Assembly (NCBI GenBank): GCA_958450365.1
Contig: CAUEEP010000736.1
Span: 1,485,501-1,549,500, forward strand
Reading direction: 5' to 3'
DNA length: 64,000 nt
From: Mesorhabditis belari
Taxonomy: Eukaryota; Nematoda; Chromadorea; Rhabditida; Rhabditidae
Both the position numbers and the translations under genes were made by a program. Positions 55,148 to 64,000 of this stretch are shown one piece after another (the stretch's first letter is position 1; every line of letters starts with the position of its first letter). Below the pieces are notes generated by a model, which was not told the DNA's origin, searched no databases, and worked only from the letters and a program-made list of their open reading frames with translations.

Positions 55148-58100
55148 ATGAGTTCCCTCAGGTGGATCGTCGGAGCGACGATTTTAGCCTTTTACTGCTT
55201 GCAGACAGGTTTAATTTGATTTTTAATTTGAAAAATTGATAAAATATAGATTTATATTGAGTACTAATTTATTATCTAATTTAGAAATTTGTCAAAAATT
55301 TCTAGAAGCGGCTTTGGCGGCAATGTCTATCGATTTGGGCTCACAGTTTATCAAGATTGGCCTAGTGAAACCGGGAATTCCTATGGAAATCGTTTTGAAT
55401 AAGGTAGAGAATTTAAATGGATCTAAAGTAATACTTTTTCAAAACTGAAAGAAAAAATTAGAAACTTTTCTAGGAGAGTAGACGAAAAACTCCAAACATT
55501 GTGTCGATTCGAAACAATGAACGACTTTTCGCTGATGCTGCGGCTGCATTGGTAAGCGGGATTTGATTTGAATATAAAAAAAATCTCGATTTAACGATTT
55601 CGATATCTAAAAAGTGCTCCAAGCTTCTTGCGTAGCTGCCCAGAAAGGCAAACGATTGCGTTTGGCTGGGCAGCTATGTAGAAATCAATGGCGTGCTTTA
55701 GAATTTCAAAATCGTTTTATCGAGAGTCGACTTTATAAATATAAATAAAGTTTGTATTATAAATAGAGTCGACTCTCGATAAAACTATTTTGAAATTTTA
55801 AAAAACTCTTGATTCCTGCCTAGCCAATCGTTGGCCTTTCTGGGCAGCTACGCAGGAAGCTTGGGCCATGTTTTAGAATCGAAATCGAAACTTTTCTTCT
55901 CAGCGAAACGAATCGTTAAATCGAGAGTCGACTGTACTCTAATAGAGCCCCTATAGAAGCGTCGTGTCTAAGTTTTTCTCTCAAATAAACGCTCAGATCT
56001 CGACACCAGTGCTTTTGTTTTTACGCACTTATGCATCAAATGAAAGTAGAGAAAATGGGGAATTTCTTGATCTATTACACATATTTGTAGCATTAACCAG
56101 TGCTTAGAACAAAAGCTTATTTTTATCATTTTTCAATTCTTTTATTTTAAGCACTGGTTAATGCTACAAATATGTGTAATAGATCAAAAAATTCCCCATT
56201 TTCTCTACTTTCATTTGATGCATAAGTGCGTAAAAACAAAAGTACTGGTGTCGTGATCTGAGCGTTTGTTTGAGAGAAAAACTTAGCCGCGACATTTCGA
56301 TTAGACGCTTCTATATGGGGCTTTTATTAGAATATTTATGATACTTTTTACTTAAGAATGAAAAATGAAAACAAATCCTGTGTGATCTTAAAGTTTTGAG
56401 TATTTATTTGCTATTGTAAAACAGTTAAATGCAAAATTGCTTCTCTATAAATGTAATGAATTTGCTTTTTTAAGTTATCCTTGAAAATTTGAATAGTATT
56501 ATTGTATTTTAGGCTATTAAATATCCCAAATCTGCTTACACTTATCTATTGGATTTAATCGGGAAAAAAGATGGAGCCTCATCGGTGGAATCCTACAAAA
56601 AACGTTTCCCATTTGCCGCTATTCAATTCGATGAGGAAAGAGGAACTGTCTCCTTTCCTTCAGAGTACGTTTGATTCTATAAACTTGCTATTCTTTTCTT
56701 TAAAATAACAAATTTGTAAAGCTTTTATCCATTTTCTATTTTATTTGTTTTAGATCTGAAGTCTATAATGTGGAAACTCTTCTAGCAATGATTCTTTGGC
56801 ATTGCAAACAAGATACTCAAGCATATGCAGGACAAACGGTTAAAGGTGATTTGTTAGAAAAGTATTGGGTTGGTGGAAAAGTCCTTTCGGATTTTTTGGG
56901 AGAGTACCTTAAATTTGTCCAATTTTGGCGTTTTATAACTCATCCTAAAGCTGAATTCAAGACGGATCGATTGGTAAAAACCGTTTTGAGATATCTCTTT
57001 TCTAAAAGTTTTTACAGCTATTTTAGTAAAGGGCGGCAGAGCCAAAAAATGGCTGTTTTCACGTTTCGTTAGTTTTCCGTGCAGAAACCTAGGCTAAAAA
57101 CATGTGTTTGGTGATCAGCGTCAAAAATAACCCCAGCACAAATTTTCAGACCAAAAATTTTAAAAATATTGTCACCGGTGGAAGTCGAACCAGCGACCCC
57201 AGATCAATAGCCTTTCCGCCGCTTTTCGCGATTTTCCTTCGTTTTTCTCGTTTTTTTTGTTTTGTTGGTGCGAACTTTGGCTGGACAACTTTTTTTTAAA
57301 AACAAAAACAGAAAAGAAGGAAAACGCGAAAAGCGGCGGAAAGGCTATTGATCTGGGGTCGCTGGCTCGACTTCCACCGGTGAAAATATTTTTCAAAATT
57401 TTTGCTGAGGTCTGTGTCTAGGGGTTATTTCTGACGCTGATCACCAAACACATGTTTTTAGCCTAGGTTTCTGCACGGAAACTCACGGGAAACAGCTTTT
57501 TGGCTCTGCCCCTTACTAAAATAGCTGTAAAAACTTTGAAAGAGATATCTCAAAACGGTTTTTACCAATCGTCCGTCTTGGATTCAGCTTTAGGATGAGT
57601 TATAAAGGGCCAAAATCCGAAAGGACTTTTCCACCAACCCAATATTTTATTTTATTATATTATATTTTAGATGTGGTGATAACAGTGCCTGTTTTCTTTA
57701 ATCAAGCTGAGAGAAGAGCTCTTGCAGCAGCGGCAAAAATCGCTGGTCTCAATCTCCTCCAATTGCTCAATGATGGTTCTGCAGCTGCATTAAATTATGG
57801 AGTTTTTAGAAGAAAAGAAATCACTGAACAAGCGCAAACGATGTTGATTTATGATATGGGAGCCTCGAAGGTTAGCTTTGAAAAGTTTATTGATTAGAGA
57901 CTATGGGACTTTGTGCAAGTATTCAATACCACAAAAGTGCTAAGCATTGCTATGCTTGTTTACATGAGATCGGTTTAAGCTCTTGATATGTGGTATGAGC
58001 ACATCTTGTAGAGCTTAGAAAGACGAGTCTAATGATGTAAAAATTAGCTCCTTATCAGCATTGTAAACACACTAAAACTGGCTTACAAGTTTTTGCTAGA

Positions 58101-61100
58101 GTCAGTTTTTGCTTTGCTGTCATCTTGTAGAGTGACTTAACTGGTTTTAAAAGAGCCCATCGATATCCCTTGGTGGTCTAGTAGTTAGTGGAATAGTTTC
58201 CCAAGCAAACAATCTGGGGTTGAGTCTCTTTTGAAGTTTTTTATTTTGCTTTTTCCAAGATATTCGAAAAAAAAGTTGTTATTTCTGTTTTATGCTTGAT
58301 TTTCAAACTATTACTTATCTTCTAATATTTCAGACCACTGCTACATTGGTTGAATATCTTCTTGAAGAGGACAAAGTAAAGAAAGAAAAGAATCCGGTGG
58401 TGAGAACGATTGGAGTCGGCTTTGATCGAACCCTTGGTGGCCTTGAAATGACTCTTCGATTGCAAAAACACCTTGAGGAGATCTTCAGGAAAACGATTAA
58501 GGTTCGAAATTTGCTTCAGATTAGCAAAATATTTGGGCAAACTTTAGGCTGATACTGATATCGCAACAAATCCGCGATCGATGGCAAAATTATTTAAAGA
58601 GGCTGAAAGGGTGAAACAGGTTGGTTGGTAAAGAATCTATAAGTTTTTAAAATAATTTTTTTTCTGGAAATCTACTATATATAAAGGGACTAAGACATCT
58701 GTTTATCTGTCTGTCTGTCTGTCCATCTGGCCGGCTGTTTGTCCGTCTGCCCGCCTGTTTGTCTGTCTGTCCATTTGTCTATCTGTCTGTCCATTTGTCT
58801 GTCTGTCCGTCCGTCTGTGTGCGCTACTCCTCAGCTACTCCCAGGGGGACCGTTTGCCATGATTTTCGCGCCGTTGAATGGGGAGCTACATGTAGTTGTG
58901 CAATGTGCTTTTGGATTTTTTAAAATCACAATTCGAGTCGCACGGGGTGGTCGAACCTGAATCGTATGGGCGATAAACCGGCGCTTTATCCACTGCTCCA
59001 CGGCGACAAAAGCCGCTGATCTCCAAAAAATGCGGAAAAATCCGGTTTCTCGGCTGGTTTTAGAATAAAAGAATATTTCCAGGTTCTCTCAGCTAACGTT
59101 GATCATTACGCGCAAATCGAAAGTGTTCATGAAGATCGGGATTTCAAAGCAAAGGTAAGTAATGTTAAAAATAGAGAAAATAGAAAGAAATTAACAAATA
59201 TAAATGGTATTTAGGTGTCTAGAGAAGAGCTAGAGGGTTTAATTGCCGATTTGGAGCCGCGCTTCTTGCAACCGATCAATGATGCTCTCGAAATGGCTGA
59301 TTTCACGATTGATAAGGTTCGTTAGATTGAAATCAATGTTAGAATTTGAATTTAATTAAAAACATATATGTCCAATCAATCATTTTTGTTTTGGAGCAGT
59401 TGAAAATCAAGCAATCAGGTTGATCAAATCGTTTTGCTGGGCGCAGCGACGAGAACGCCGAAAGTGCAAGCCGCGATTCAAAAGATTCTCAATGGAAAAG
59501 AGTTGGGACGATTCTTGAACACTGGTAAATTTGAAATCAATTCAATTTACGTTAAAAAAATTAGAAACCAAGACACTAATAAGTTTTCTAGACGAAGCCA
59601 TTGCTTTGGGTGCCTCGTATCAAGCCGCTCATCTCAGCAAAGCTTTCCGAGCTTTGCCATTTGGTGTGCAAGAGATTCAACTCTATCCGATTCAGGTACA
59701 CAAGATGATATTATCTTTTTGTTATTTATGATCTATATTAAAGCTAAAATATCCTAGAAATGAACAGTTTAGACTATAAATGGGAGTGGGACAAATGGGA
59801 TCTTTTTTTTGCGCACCCGGACATTTGCGCACCTTTTTTTCCGCACCTTGCCCATTAGCGCACCTTTTTTCGCGTTTTAAAAAAGCTCTAAAAAGCTAAT
59901 ATTAACCAATTTCTATTCCAAATGTTGTTTTTCTAGGTAATTTTAGGGTGTAGAATCGAAATTTTGACATATCAGAGCGTGTGGAACCAATTTGAAAGAC
60001 AAAACGGCTAGGTCAAATTACAGAAATTTCAAATTGTTGATTTTTCTCTTTGTATAACTCCGTCCGTTCGCTTCCACAAGCTCTGATATGCCAAAATTTC
60101 GATTCTACACCCTAAAATTACCTAGAAAAACAACATTTGGAATAGAAATTGGTTAATATTAGCTTTTAGAGCTTTTTTAAAACGCGAAAAAAGGTGCGCT
60201 AATGGGCAAGGTGCGGAAAAAAAGGTGCGCAAATGTCCGGGTGCGCAAAAAAAGGTCGCATTTGTCCCACTCCCCTATAAACCATTCTAGAATCTCATAG
60301 AATAAAGATTTTTAAGCAACTTCTTTACCCAAAAATTAAGCCAAATTTAGGCTTTTGAATGACAATAAAACCAAGAAAATCTATCATTTCTACTTTGAAA
60401 ACGAGCCATTTATAGCCATTGTAATCTCGTTCAACGAAAAAACGTTAAATCTCAGTGCAGATAACAGAATTTGGCTTGATTTTGGTACCATTCAAAAGCC
60501 TAAATTTGCCTCAATCTTTTGGTAAAAAAAATTTTCAAAAATATCTATTCCATGGGTTTTTACAATGATCTGTATTTTTACAATAGAATTCTTGATTTAG
60601 GTGAGCTTCCTCTCGAAGAATGAGACCACTGGTGAAGAGAAGCAAGTCTCTCGGACTCTCTTTGGCGCAAAAACCCATTACCCAGCTCCGAGAAAAACTG
60701 TGTCTATGACCTCGTACAATGACGATTTCACCATTTCTCTCAACTATGGAAGTGTTCCTGGATTGAATAAAGAGCAAGAAGAGTGAGTGAAAAACTTCTA
60801 GACTTTTTTTACAATCTTTGACAATGTTTAGAGCCTATGGAGCAAGGGATTTGGCTTCGGTAGCTATTGGAGGAGTCGCTGAGGCAATCAAGAGTCACAC
60901 CGCCGAAGAGGGAGCTGTGTTCAAGGTAAAGATTACTTGAATTTAGATATTCTTTAAATTCCAGGGAGTTAAAGCTCAATTCTATTTGGATCAATCAGGA
61001 ATTGTTTCTGTGACGAAAGCACATGCAATTATTGAACTTCCACCAGTGATTGAGACTGAGCCAACGATAGCACCGAAAATTGAAGAGGAGACAAACAAAG

Positions 61101-63497
61101 AAACGGTAGGATTGATAGAAATTTGAATATTAATGCTTTTTTATTTTAGAAAAATGAGGATCAAGCCAGTGAAGAGAAATTAGAAAAAGAAGAACCAAGA
61201 AAAGATGAGGAGAAGAAAGATGATACTGAAGCTAAAGATACTGAGGAAGTGAAAGCTGTAAGTTAACAAGTTATAAGTTATGTTATGTTATAAGTTATGT
61301 TATAAGTTAAGTTATAAGTTAAGTTATAAGTTAAGTTATAAGTTATAAGTTAAGTTATAAGTTAAGTTATAAGTTATAAGTTAAGTTATAAGTTAAGTTA
61401 TAAGTTAAAGATTTTCTTGATTAAACAAAATTAAAATTCAGAAGAATACGACAATCAAAGAGCCACCAAAGCCGAGATCAGTTAAAGCCGATTTGACGGT
61501 GAAAGTCGAGGAGAAGGATTTGAAACCACTCAGTGAACATGCAACACATTTCGCTATCGAAATGTAGGTTTATATAAGAATTGTCTTAATTTTTAAGCTT
61601 TAAATTTAAAATCTAAACCTTCAGCTTAGCCGCTTTTGAGAAAAAGGAGAGCGAGAAGTTGGAAAGAGAGGCGGCAATGAATGGACTAGAGGCTCTTGTC
61701 TATGACTTAGCTGTTAAGGTATCCAAAATTTTATATTATAAAAAAAGTACTATAAATATATGAAAGTTTTAGAAAGATTGTAGCCAATTTAATTCAAAAA
61801 TTTTAGGTAGAAGACGGTGAAGAGTTTGCTGAATATTGCACTGATGAGGAGAAGCAGAAAATTCGTGAGGAGGCGGCTAGGCTGAGAACTTGGATGGAGG
61901 ATGAGGTGAGGGATTTATAGAAATTGCTTTACAAAAGTTTTTAGACTGACATCAACACGAAAACGGAAGAATTCGTCGCGAACAAGAAAATCCTTGACGA
62001 TCTGGCTGCAAAACCGAACAAGAGGAAGAAGGAGAGACTCGTTGGTGACAAATATTCAATGAATAAACTCCTTACTTCCTTGCTTGCTTCTACTTGCTTC
62101 TACTTTCTTTCTTTTACTTACTTTCTTTCTTTTACTTCCTTACCTCCTTCTACTGCCTTTCTTCCTTTTGCTTTCATCTACTTCCTTTTCTTCTTCTTCC
62201 TTCTTCTTCCTTCTCTTTCCTATTTCTTCTTGGGGAAAGAAAGCACCGATAGCCCGCTGGTAGAGCATCTGCCTGGTAAGCAGAAGGTCCCGTTCAATTC
62301 CCTTGATTTAAAACTCTTTCATTCATTTCTTTACTTTAAGAACTCTTTTGTAGTATAAAACTCCTTTAACTTTTCTACTTTTCAATTTTGTTGCTAAATT
62401 TAGATGATTTTGAAGAAAGAGAAAAAGAATCTCTGAATTTCGACAAATTTCAGGAATTGCCAAAAGCTGTTGAAGCCCTGGACAACATGTTGAATCAATC
62501 ACATTTCTTCATTGATTCAGCCGACAATTTGACTGCCACCACACTCGATGATCCGGTGTTCACCATTGTGGAACTTGACGTAAGAATTCAGATAGTTGTT
62601 TTTGAAAAGTATGTATTCTTTTAGGTTTTGCGTAAAATGATCACTGATACAGAAACTTGGTGGACAGAGAAACAAGAGCTTTATGTAAAACAACAAAAAA
62701 ATGAGGATTCTGTGGTGACTGTCAAGGAATTATCGTTAAAAGTTTGTAAATTCTAAATCAAATTTTAAATTCATAAATTTAGATTCGTGATTTGGATCGT
62801 GAAGTCAAGTATTTATTGAACAAGTTGAAATTTCATGTTCCAAAGAAAAACGATGAGAAAAAAGAGGAGAAAAAGGAGGAGACGATTGGGGAAAATGATG
62901 GAGAAGAAAAGAATGCGGATGGGGAAAAGAAAGACGAAAAGGTAACAACAAATATATCAACAAATAAAGCTTGAAAATGATTTCGCATTTTCATTGTTTA
63001 AATGGTTTGTAAGCTTATTAAGACCAAGCGCAAGCCACGTAATAGTAAGTGAGGGATGAACTCTCTTCTATCCAATAGCTTGAGCTTTTAAGATTTACTA
63101 ATCTCTGTTTGTTTGTGCTTAGAGTTAATAGCTTTTATTAAGACTAAAGTTTTGCTCAATCTTGATGAAGGCTATTGATAGCTTTTATTAAGACTTTGGT
63201 TTGATAAGTCTTGATGAAGGATATTGATAGCTTCTATTAAGACTTTTAGTTTGATAAACCTTGATGAAGGATATTGATAGCTTCTATTAAGACTTTTAGT
63301 TTCATCAATCTTAATGAAGGCTTGATAATCTTTTGATAAATCAAGTTTACTGTGTTTTAAACTAAAATTCCATTCTTTTTTTTTCCAAAGAACCGTTTTA
63401 GATCGTCGACGAAGAGCTAAAAGAGAAAACTGATGAGACGATCGAAACCCAAGAACCCGAAAAAGACAAAAAACCCCATGATCCAGCTGAATTCTAG
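55148..63497 (+). CDS. HYOU1: Hypoxia up-regulated protein 1 (Grp170/ORP150), large ER Hsp70-family chaperone
   Basis: 24 exons: 55148-55208, 55306-55403, 55474-55551, 56513-56664, 56754-56845, 57671-57870, 58334-58501, 58548-58619, 59083-59154, 59215-59316, 59419-59524, 59592-59695, 60601-60782, 60832-60925, 60965-61105, 61150-61257, 61442-61563, 61625-61718, 61807-61905, 61945-62044, 62404-62579, 62625-62741, 62783-62941, 63402-63497. They join without a stop as 930 residues (human about 999). Signal peptide about 1-23, then the ATPase domain: [34 protein letters not shown] (about 162-177), YDMGAS (phosphate-2), [12 protein letters not shown] and [14 protein letters not shown] beta domain, an acidic Lys/Glu-rich loop (exons 15-17) and a helical C domain ([31 protein letters not shown]) follow. 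In the ER lumen this family acts as nucleotide-exchange factor for BiP and as holdase. It ends HDPAEF, without a KDEL-type signal. Introns 3, 5 and 12 carry long palindromes. Confidence 0.96.
55581..55936. mobile_element. Palindromic pogo/Tigger-like element in HYOU1 intron 3
   Basis: The right end, read inward, is TACAGTCGACTCTCGATTTA followed by ACGATTCG; the left end keeps ATCTCGATTTAACGATTT but has lost its outermost bases. The CAGTCGACTCTCGAT start resembles pogo/Tigger terminal repeats. Long arms pair (CAAGCTTCTTGCGTAGCTGC with its complement). The centre has a second inverted pair (TTATCGAGAGTCGACT/AGTCGACTCTCGATAA), as if two copies met head to head. Confidence 0.75.
55935..56334. mobile_element. 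Palindromic element U in HYOU1 intron 3 (400 bp)
   Basis: Arms begin TACTCTAATAGAGCCCC on the left and end GGGGCTTTTATTAGAATA on the right; they pair over about 190 bp (AAAGTAGAGAAAATGGGGAA, ACACATATTTGTAGCATTAA). It directly abuts the pogo-like element. The TCTAATAG string near the ends recalls families P and P'. No coding. Confidence 0.8.
56863..57644. mobile_element. Mariner-ended palindrome in HYOU1 intron 5 (782 bp), carrying a tRNA-like half
   Basis: The outer ends TATTGGGTTGGTGGAAAAGT and its complement match mariner-type terminal repeats. Arms of about 350 bp are nearly identical (AAACCGTTTTGAGATATCTC, AAGCTGAATTCAAGACGGAT). Both arms contain a T-arm/B-box-like string (GGTTCGACTTCC or its GCTCGAC variant, near 57183-57195 and 57362-57380) ending CACCGG. 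The element starts only 17 bp after the exon ending at 56845 and ends 26 bp before the next exon. The open frame running across exon 5 into it is accidental. Confidence 0.85.
58167..58235 (+). ncRNA. tRNA-like element in HYOU1 intron 6
   Basis: An A-box-like TGGTGGTCTAGTAGTTAGTG, then a stem (GTTT/AAAC) around a 7-nt loop, then a weak B box (GGGGTTGAGTCTC) and a TTTT run. The D-arm string resembles the Glu/Gly tRNA type. The T-arm does not fold well, so it is degenerate. Confidence 0.5.
58690..58820. repeat. GTCT-rich simple repeat in HYOU1 intron 8
   Basis: Imperfect (GTCT)n with CCATCTG and CCGTCTG interruptions. The frame it creates is low complexity. Confidence 0.85.
58937..59008 (-). 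ncRNA. tRNA-like element, minus strand, HYOU1 intron 8
   Basis: On the minus strand: GTCGCCGTGGAGCAGTGGAT (A box), then GCGCCGGTTTATCGCCC in the anticodon-arm position, then CAGGTTCGACCACC (B box). Outer bases GTCGC and GTGCGAC pair partly as an acceptor. Among the window's tRNA-like elements this has one of the better layouts, but the arms still contain mismatches. Confidence 0.55.
59782..60274. mobile_element. Palindromic element, family S, copy 3 (HYOU1 intron 12)
   Basis: Starts TGGGAGTGGGACAAATG and matches copy 1 (29035) almost throughout, so it is the same subfamily and probably a recent relative. CTATAAA flanks both sides, the apparent target duplication. Arms are about 235 bp. It lies in the intron 59696-60600. 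Confidence 0.88.
60318..60540. repeat. Fold-back repeat, HYOU1 intron 12
   Basis: AAATTTAGGCTTTTGAATG near 60343 pairs with CATTCAAAAGCCTAAATTTG near 60490, and flanking bases match too. Related to the fold-back at 18232-18603. Confidence 0.65.
61262..61412. repeat. 12-bp tandem repeat (ATAAGTTAAGTT) in HYOU1 intron 16
   Basis: About a dozen irregular units of TTATAAGTTAAG and TTATAAG. Confidence 0.85.
62080..62225. repeat. C/T-rich tract in HYOU1 intron 20
   Basis: A polypyrimidine tract (CTTCCTT, CTTTCTTTTACTT units). It could be mistaken for splice-site context; the true acceptor is at 62402-62403. Confidence 0.7.
62243..62312 (+). ncRNA. tRNA-Thr(GGT)-like element in HYOU1 intron 20
   Basis: A-box TAGCCCGCTGGTAGAGCA is followed by a perfect 5-bp anticodon stem (TCTGC/GCAGA) closing a 7-nt loop CTGGTAA, which gives anticodon GGT (62275-62277). 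A B-box-like CGTTCAATTCC follows. The T stem and acceptor stem (GCACCGA) do not pair with what follows, so the 3' half is decayed. A tRNA pseudogene or SINE head is most likely. Confidence 0.6.
63112..63325. repeat. Tandem repeat of about 56 bp in HYOU1 intron 23
   Basis: Four units of GATAGCTTCTATTAAGACTT plus TTAGTTTGATAAACCTTGAT and GAAGGATAT, diverging toward the ends. The minus-strand frame here is an artefact. Confidence 0.9.
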
Positions 63498-63947
63498 ATA
63501 ATTTTTGAACTTTTCCACCTTTTTTCGTCATTCATTCAGGAATTTCCTAATGGGTATGAATGCAATTTCATTCTTTTTCCGTGATTTCTAGGATTTTCCA
63601 ATCAACTGTGACTCTATGACCCAAATTATCAGCTGTATCCACCAGAATTCTCAAAATATTTTGTGATAATCATATTTTTGTTAACTTATTCCTAATATCT
63701 TGTGATTTTTCTACTTCTTTTTTTTTGTATTTTTGTTTCCAATGAACTCAAAAAGGGTCTCTTTTGGTGTTTTTTTAAACTTCTTTATCTGTTGTCTCTT
63801 CATTAGGATTTATCTCTTCGTTATTGTTATAAACTTTAGAATGTTTGATCCAGTTGATACTGAGCCTATGCTACGGTAACAGATGCTACGGTACGGTACG
63901 GTACGGCATGCGGTAACAGAAATAGTTTACTATTAAAGAAAAATGTA
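63498..63947. other. 3' flank of HYOU1
   Basis: AT-rich flank with no exon recognised. A short ACGGT-type repeat (TACGGTACGGTACGGTACGG) lies at about 63882-63906. No clear AATAAA close to the stop. Confidence 0.4.
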
Positions 63948-64000
63948 CAGGTTGTCCGAAAAAAAGATATCCTCAAATTTCCTCAAAATTTGTAGTGGCT
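63946..64000 (+). mobile_element. Candidate Tc1-like left terminal repeat, cut by window end
   Basis: TACAGGTTGTCCGAAAAAAA followed by GATATCCTCAAATTT resembles the Tc1 terminal repeat (TACAG start, AAAAAGATATCC core). It begins at a TA. Whether a transposase follows cannot be seen. Confidence 0.55.

Noticed and set aside
56770..57072. 100-codon frame running from HYOU1 exon 5 into the intron
   Set aside because: Only the first part (to 56845) matches HYOU1; the rest lies in the palindrome. The next exon continues the protein in phase from 57671.
57595..57668. Alternative start of HYOU1 exon 6 at 57595
   Set aside because: 57595-57668 is the palindrome's right end and AT-rich intron. The acceptor at 57669-57670 gives the conserved [10 protein letters not shown] in phase.
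63172..63531. 119-codon minus-strand frame opposite the last HYOU1 exon
   Set aside because: Antisense shadow of the 56-bp repeat and of the coding exon.

Overview
This window is nuclear DNA from a nematode, most likely a rhabditid-type species. Introns are many, mostly short and AT-rich, and acceptors read TTTCAG or TTTTAG. The gene set also fits: a RasGAP, a four-membrane-segment family in tandem, a seven-membrane-segment receptor of nematode type and an ER Hsp70-like chaperone. Non-coding DNA is full of minisatellites, TA-target inverted-repeat elements and long palindromes. The species cannot be named from the sequence. Gene models were built by hand from splice sites and reading phase.

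Layout. 1-3937 has no exon I can defend and is probably upstream intron of the first gene. 3938-9769 (+) holds 13 exons of a GAP1/RASA-type Ras GTPase-activating protein whose 5' end lies outside the window. 9770-22732 is a gene desert of satellites, with a truncated DD37D mariner-like transposase gene (11985-12632) and the tail of a non-LTR retrotransposon (21832-21960). 22733-23210 (+) is a two-exon gene for a small secreted protein. 23211-28710 is repeats, including two inverted copies of a mariner-type element, one nested in another element. 28711-48382 (+) holds three tandem paralogues with one exon plan (five exons, all phase 0, exon 2 always 78 nt) for four-TM, MARVEL-like proteins, plus broken duplicates of their exons. 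50912-53954 (+) is an 11-exon seven-TM receptor gene. 55148-63497 (+) is a complete 24-exon gene for HYOU1/Grp170, the large ER Hsp70-family chaperone. The window ends in what looks like a Tc1-type terminal repeat.

All recognised genes lie on the + strand. They do not form an obvious pathway; the only functional cluster is the MARVEL-like trio.

The most unusual features are three. First, several non-autonomous element families share a TACCGTATTT-type end but have unrelated interiors. Second, long near-perfect palindromes of about 350-780 bp sit in introns of all three MARVEL-like genes and repeatedly in HYOU1, so their pre-mRNAs should fold into long double-stranded hairpins. Third, tRNA-like A-box/B-box sequences recur inside introns.
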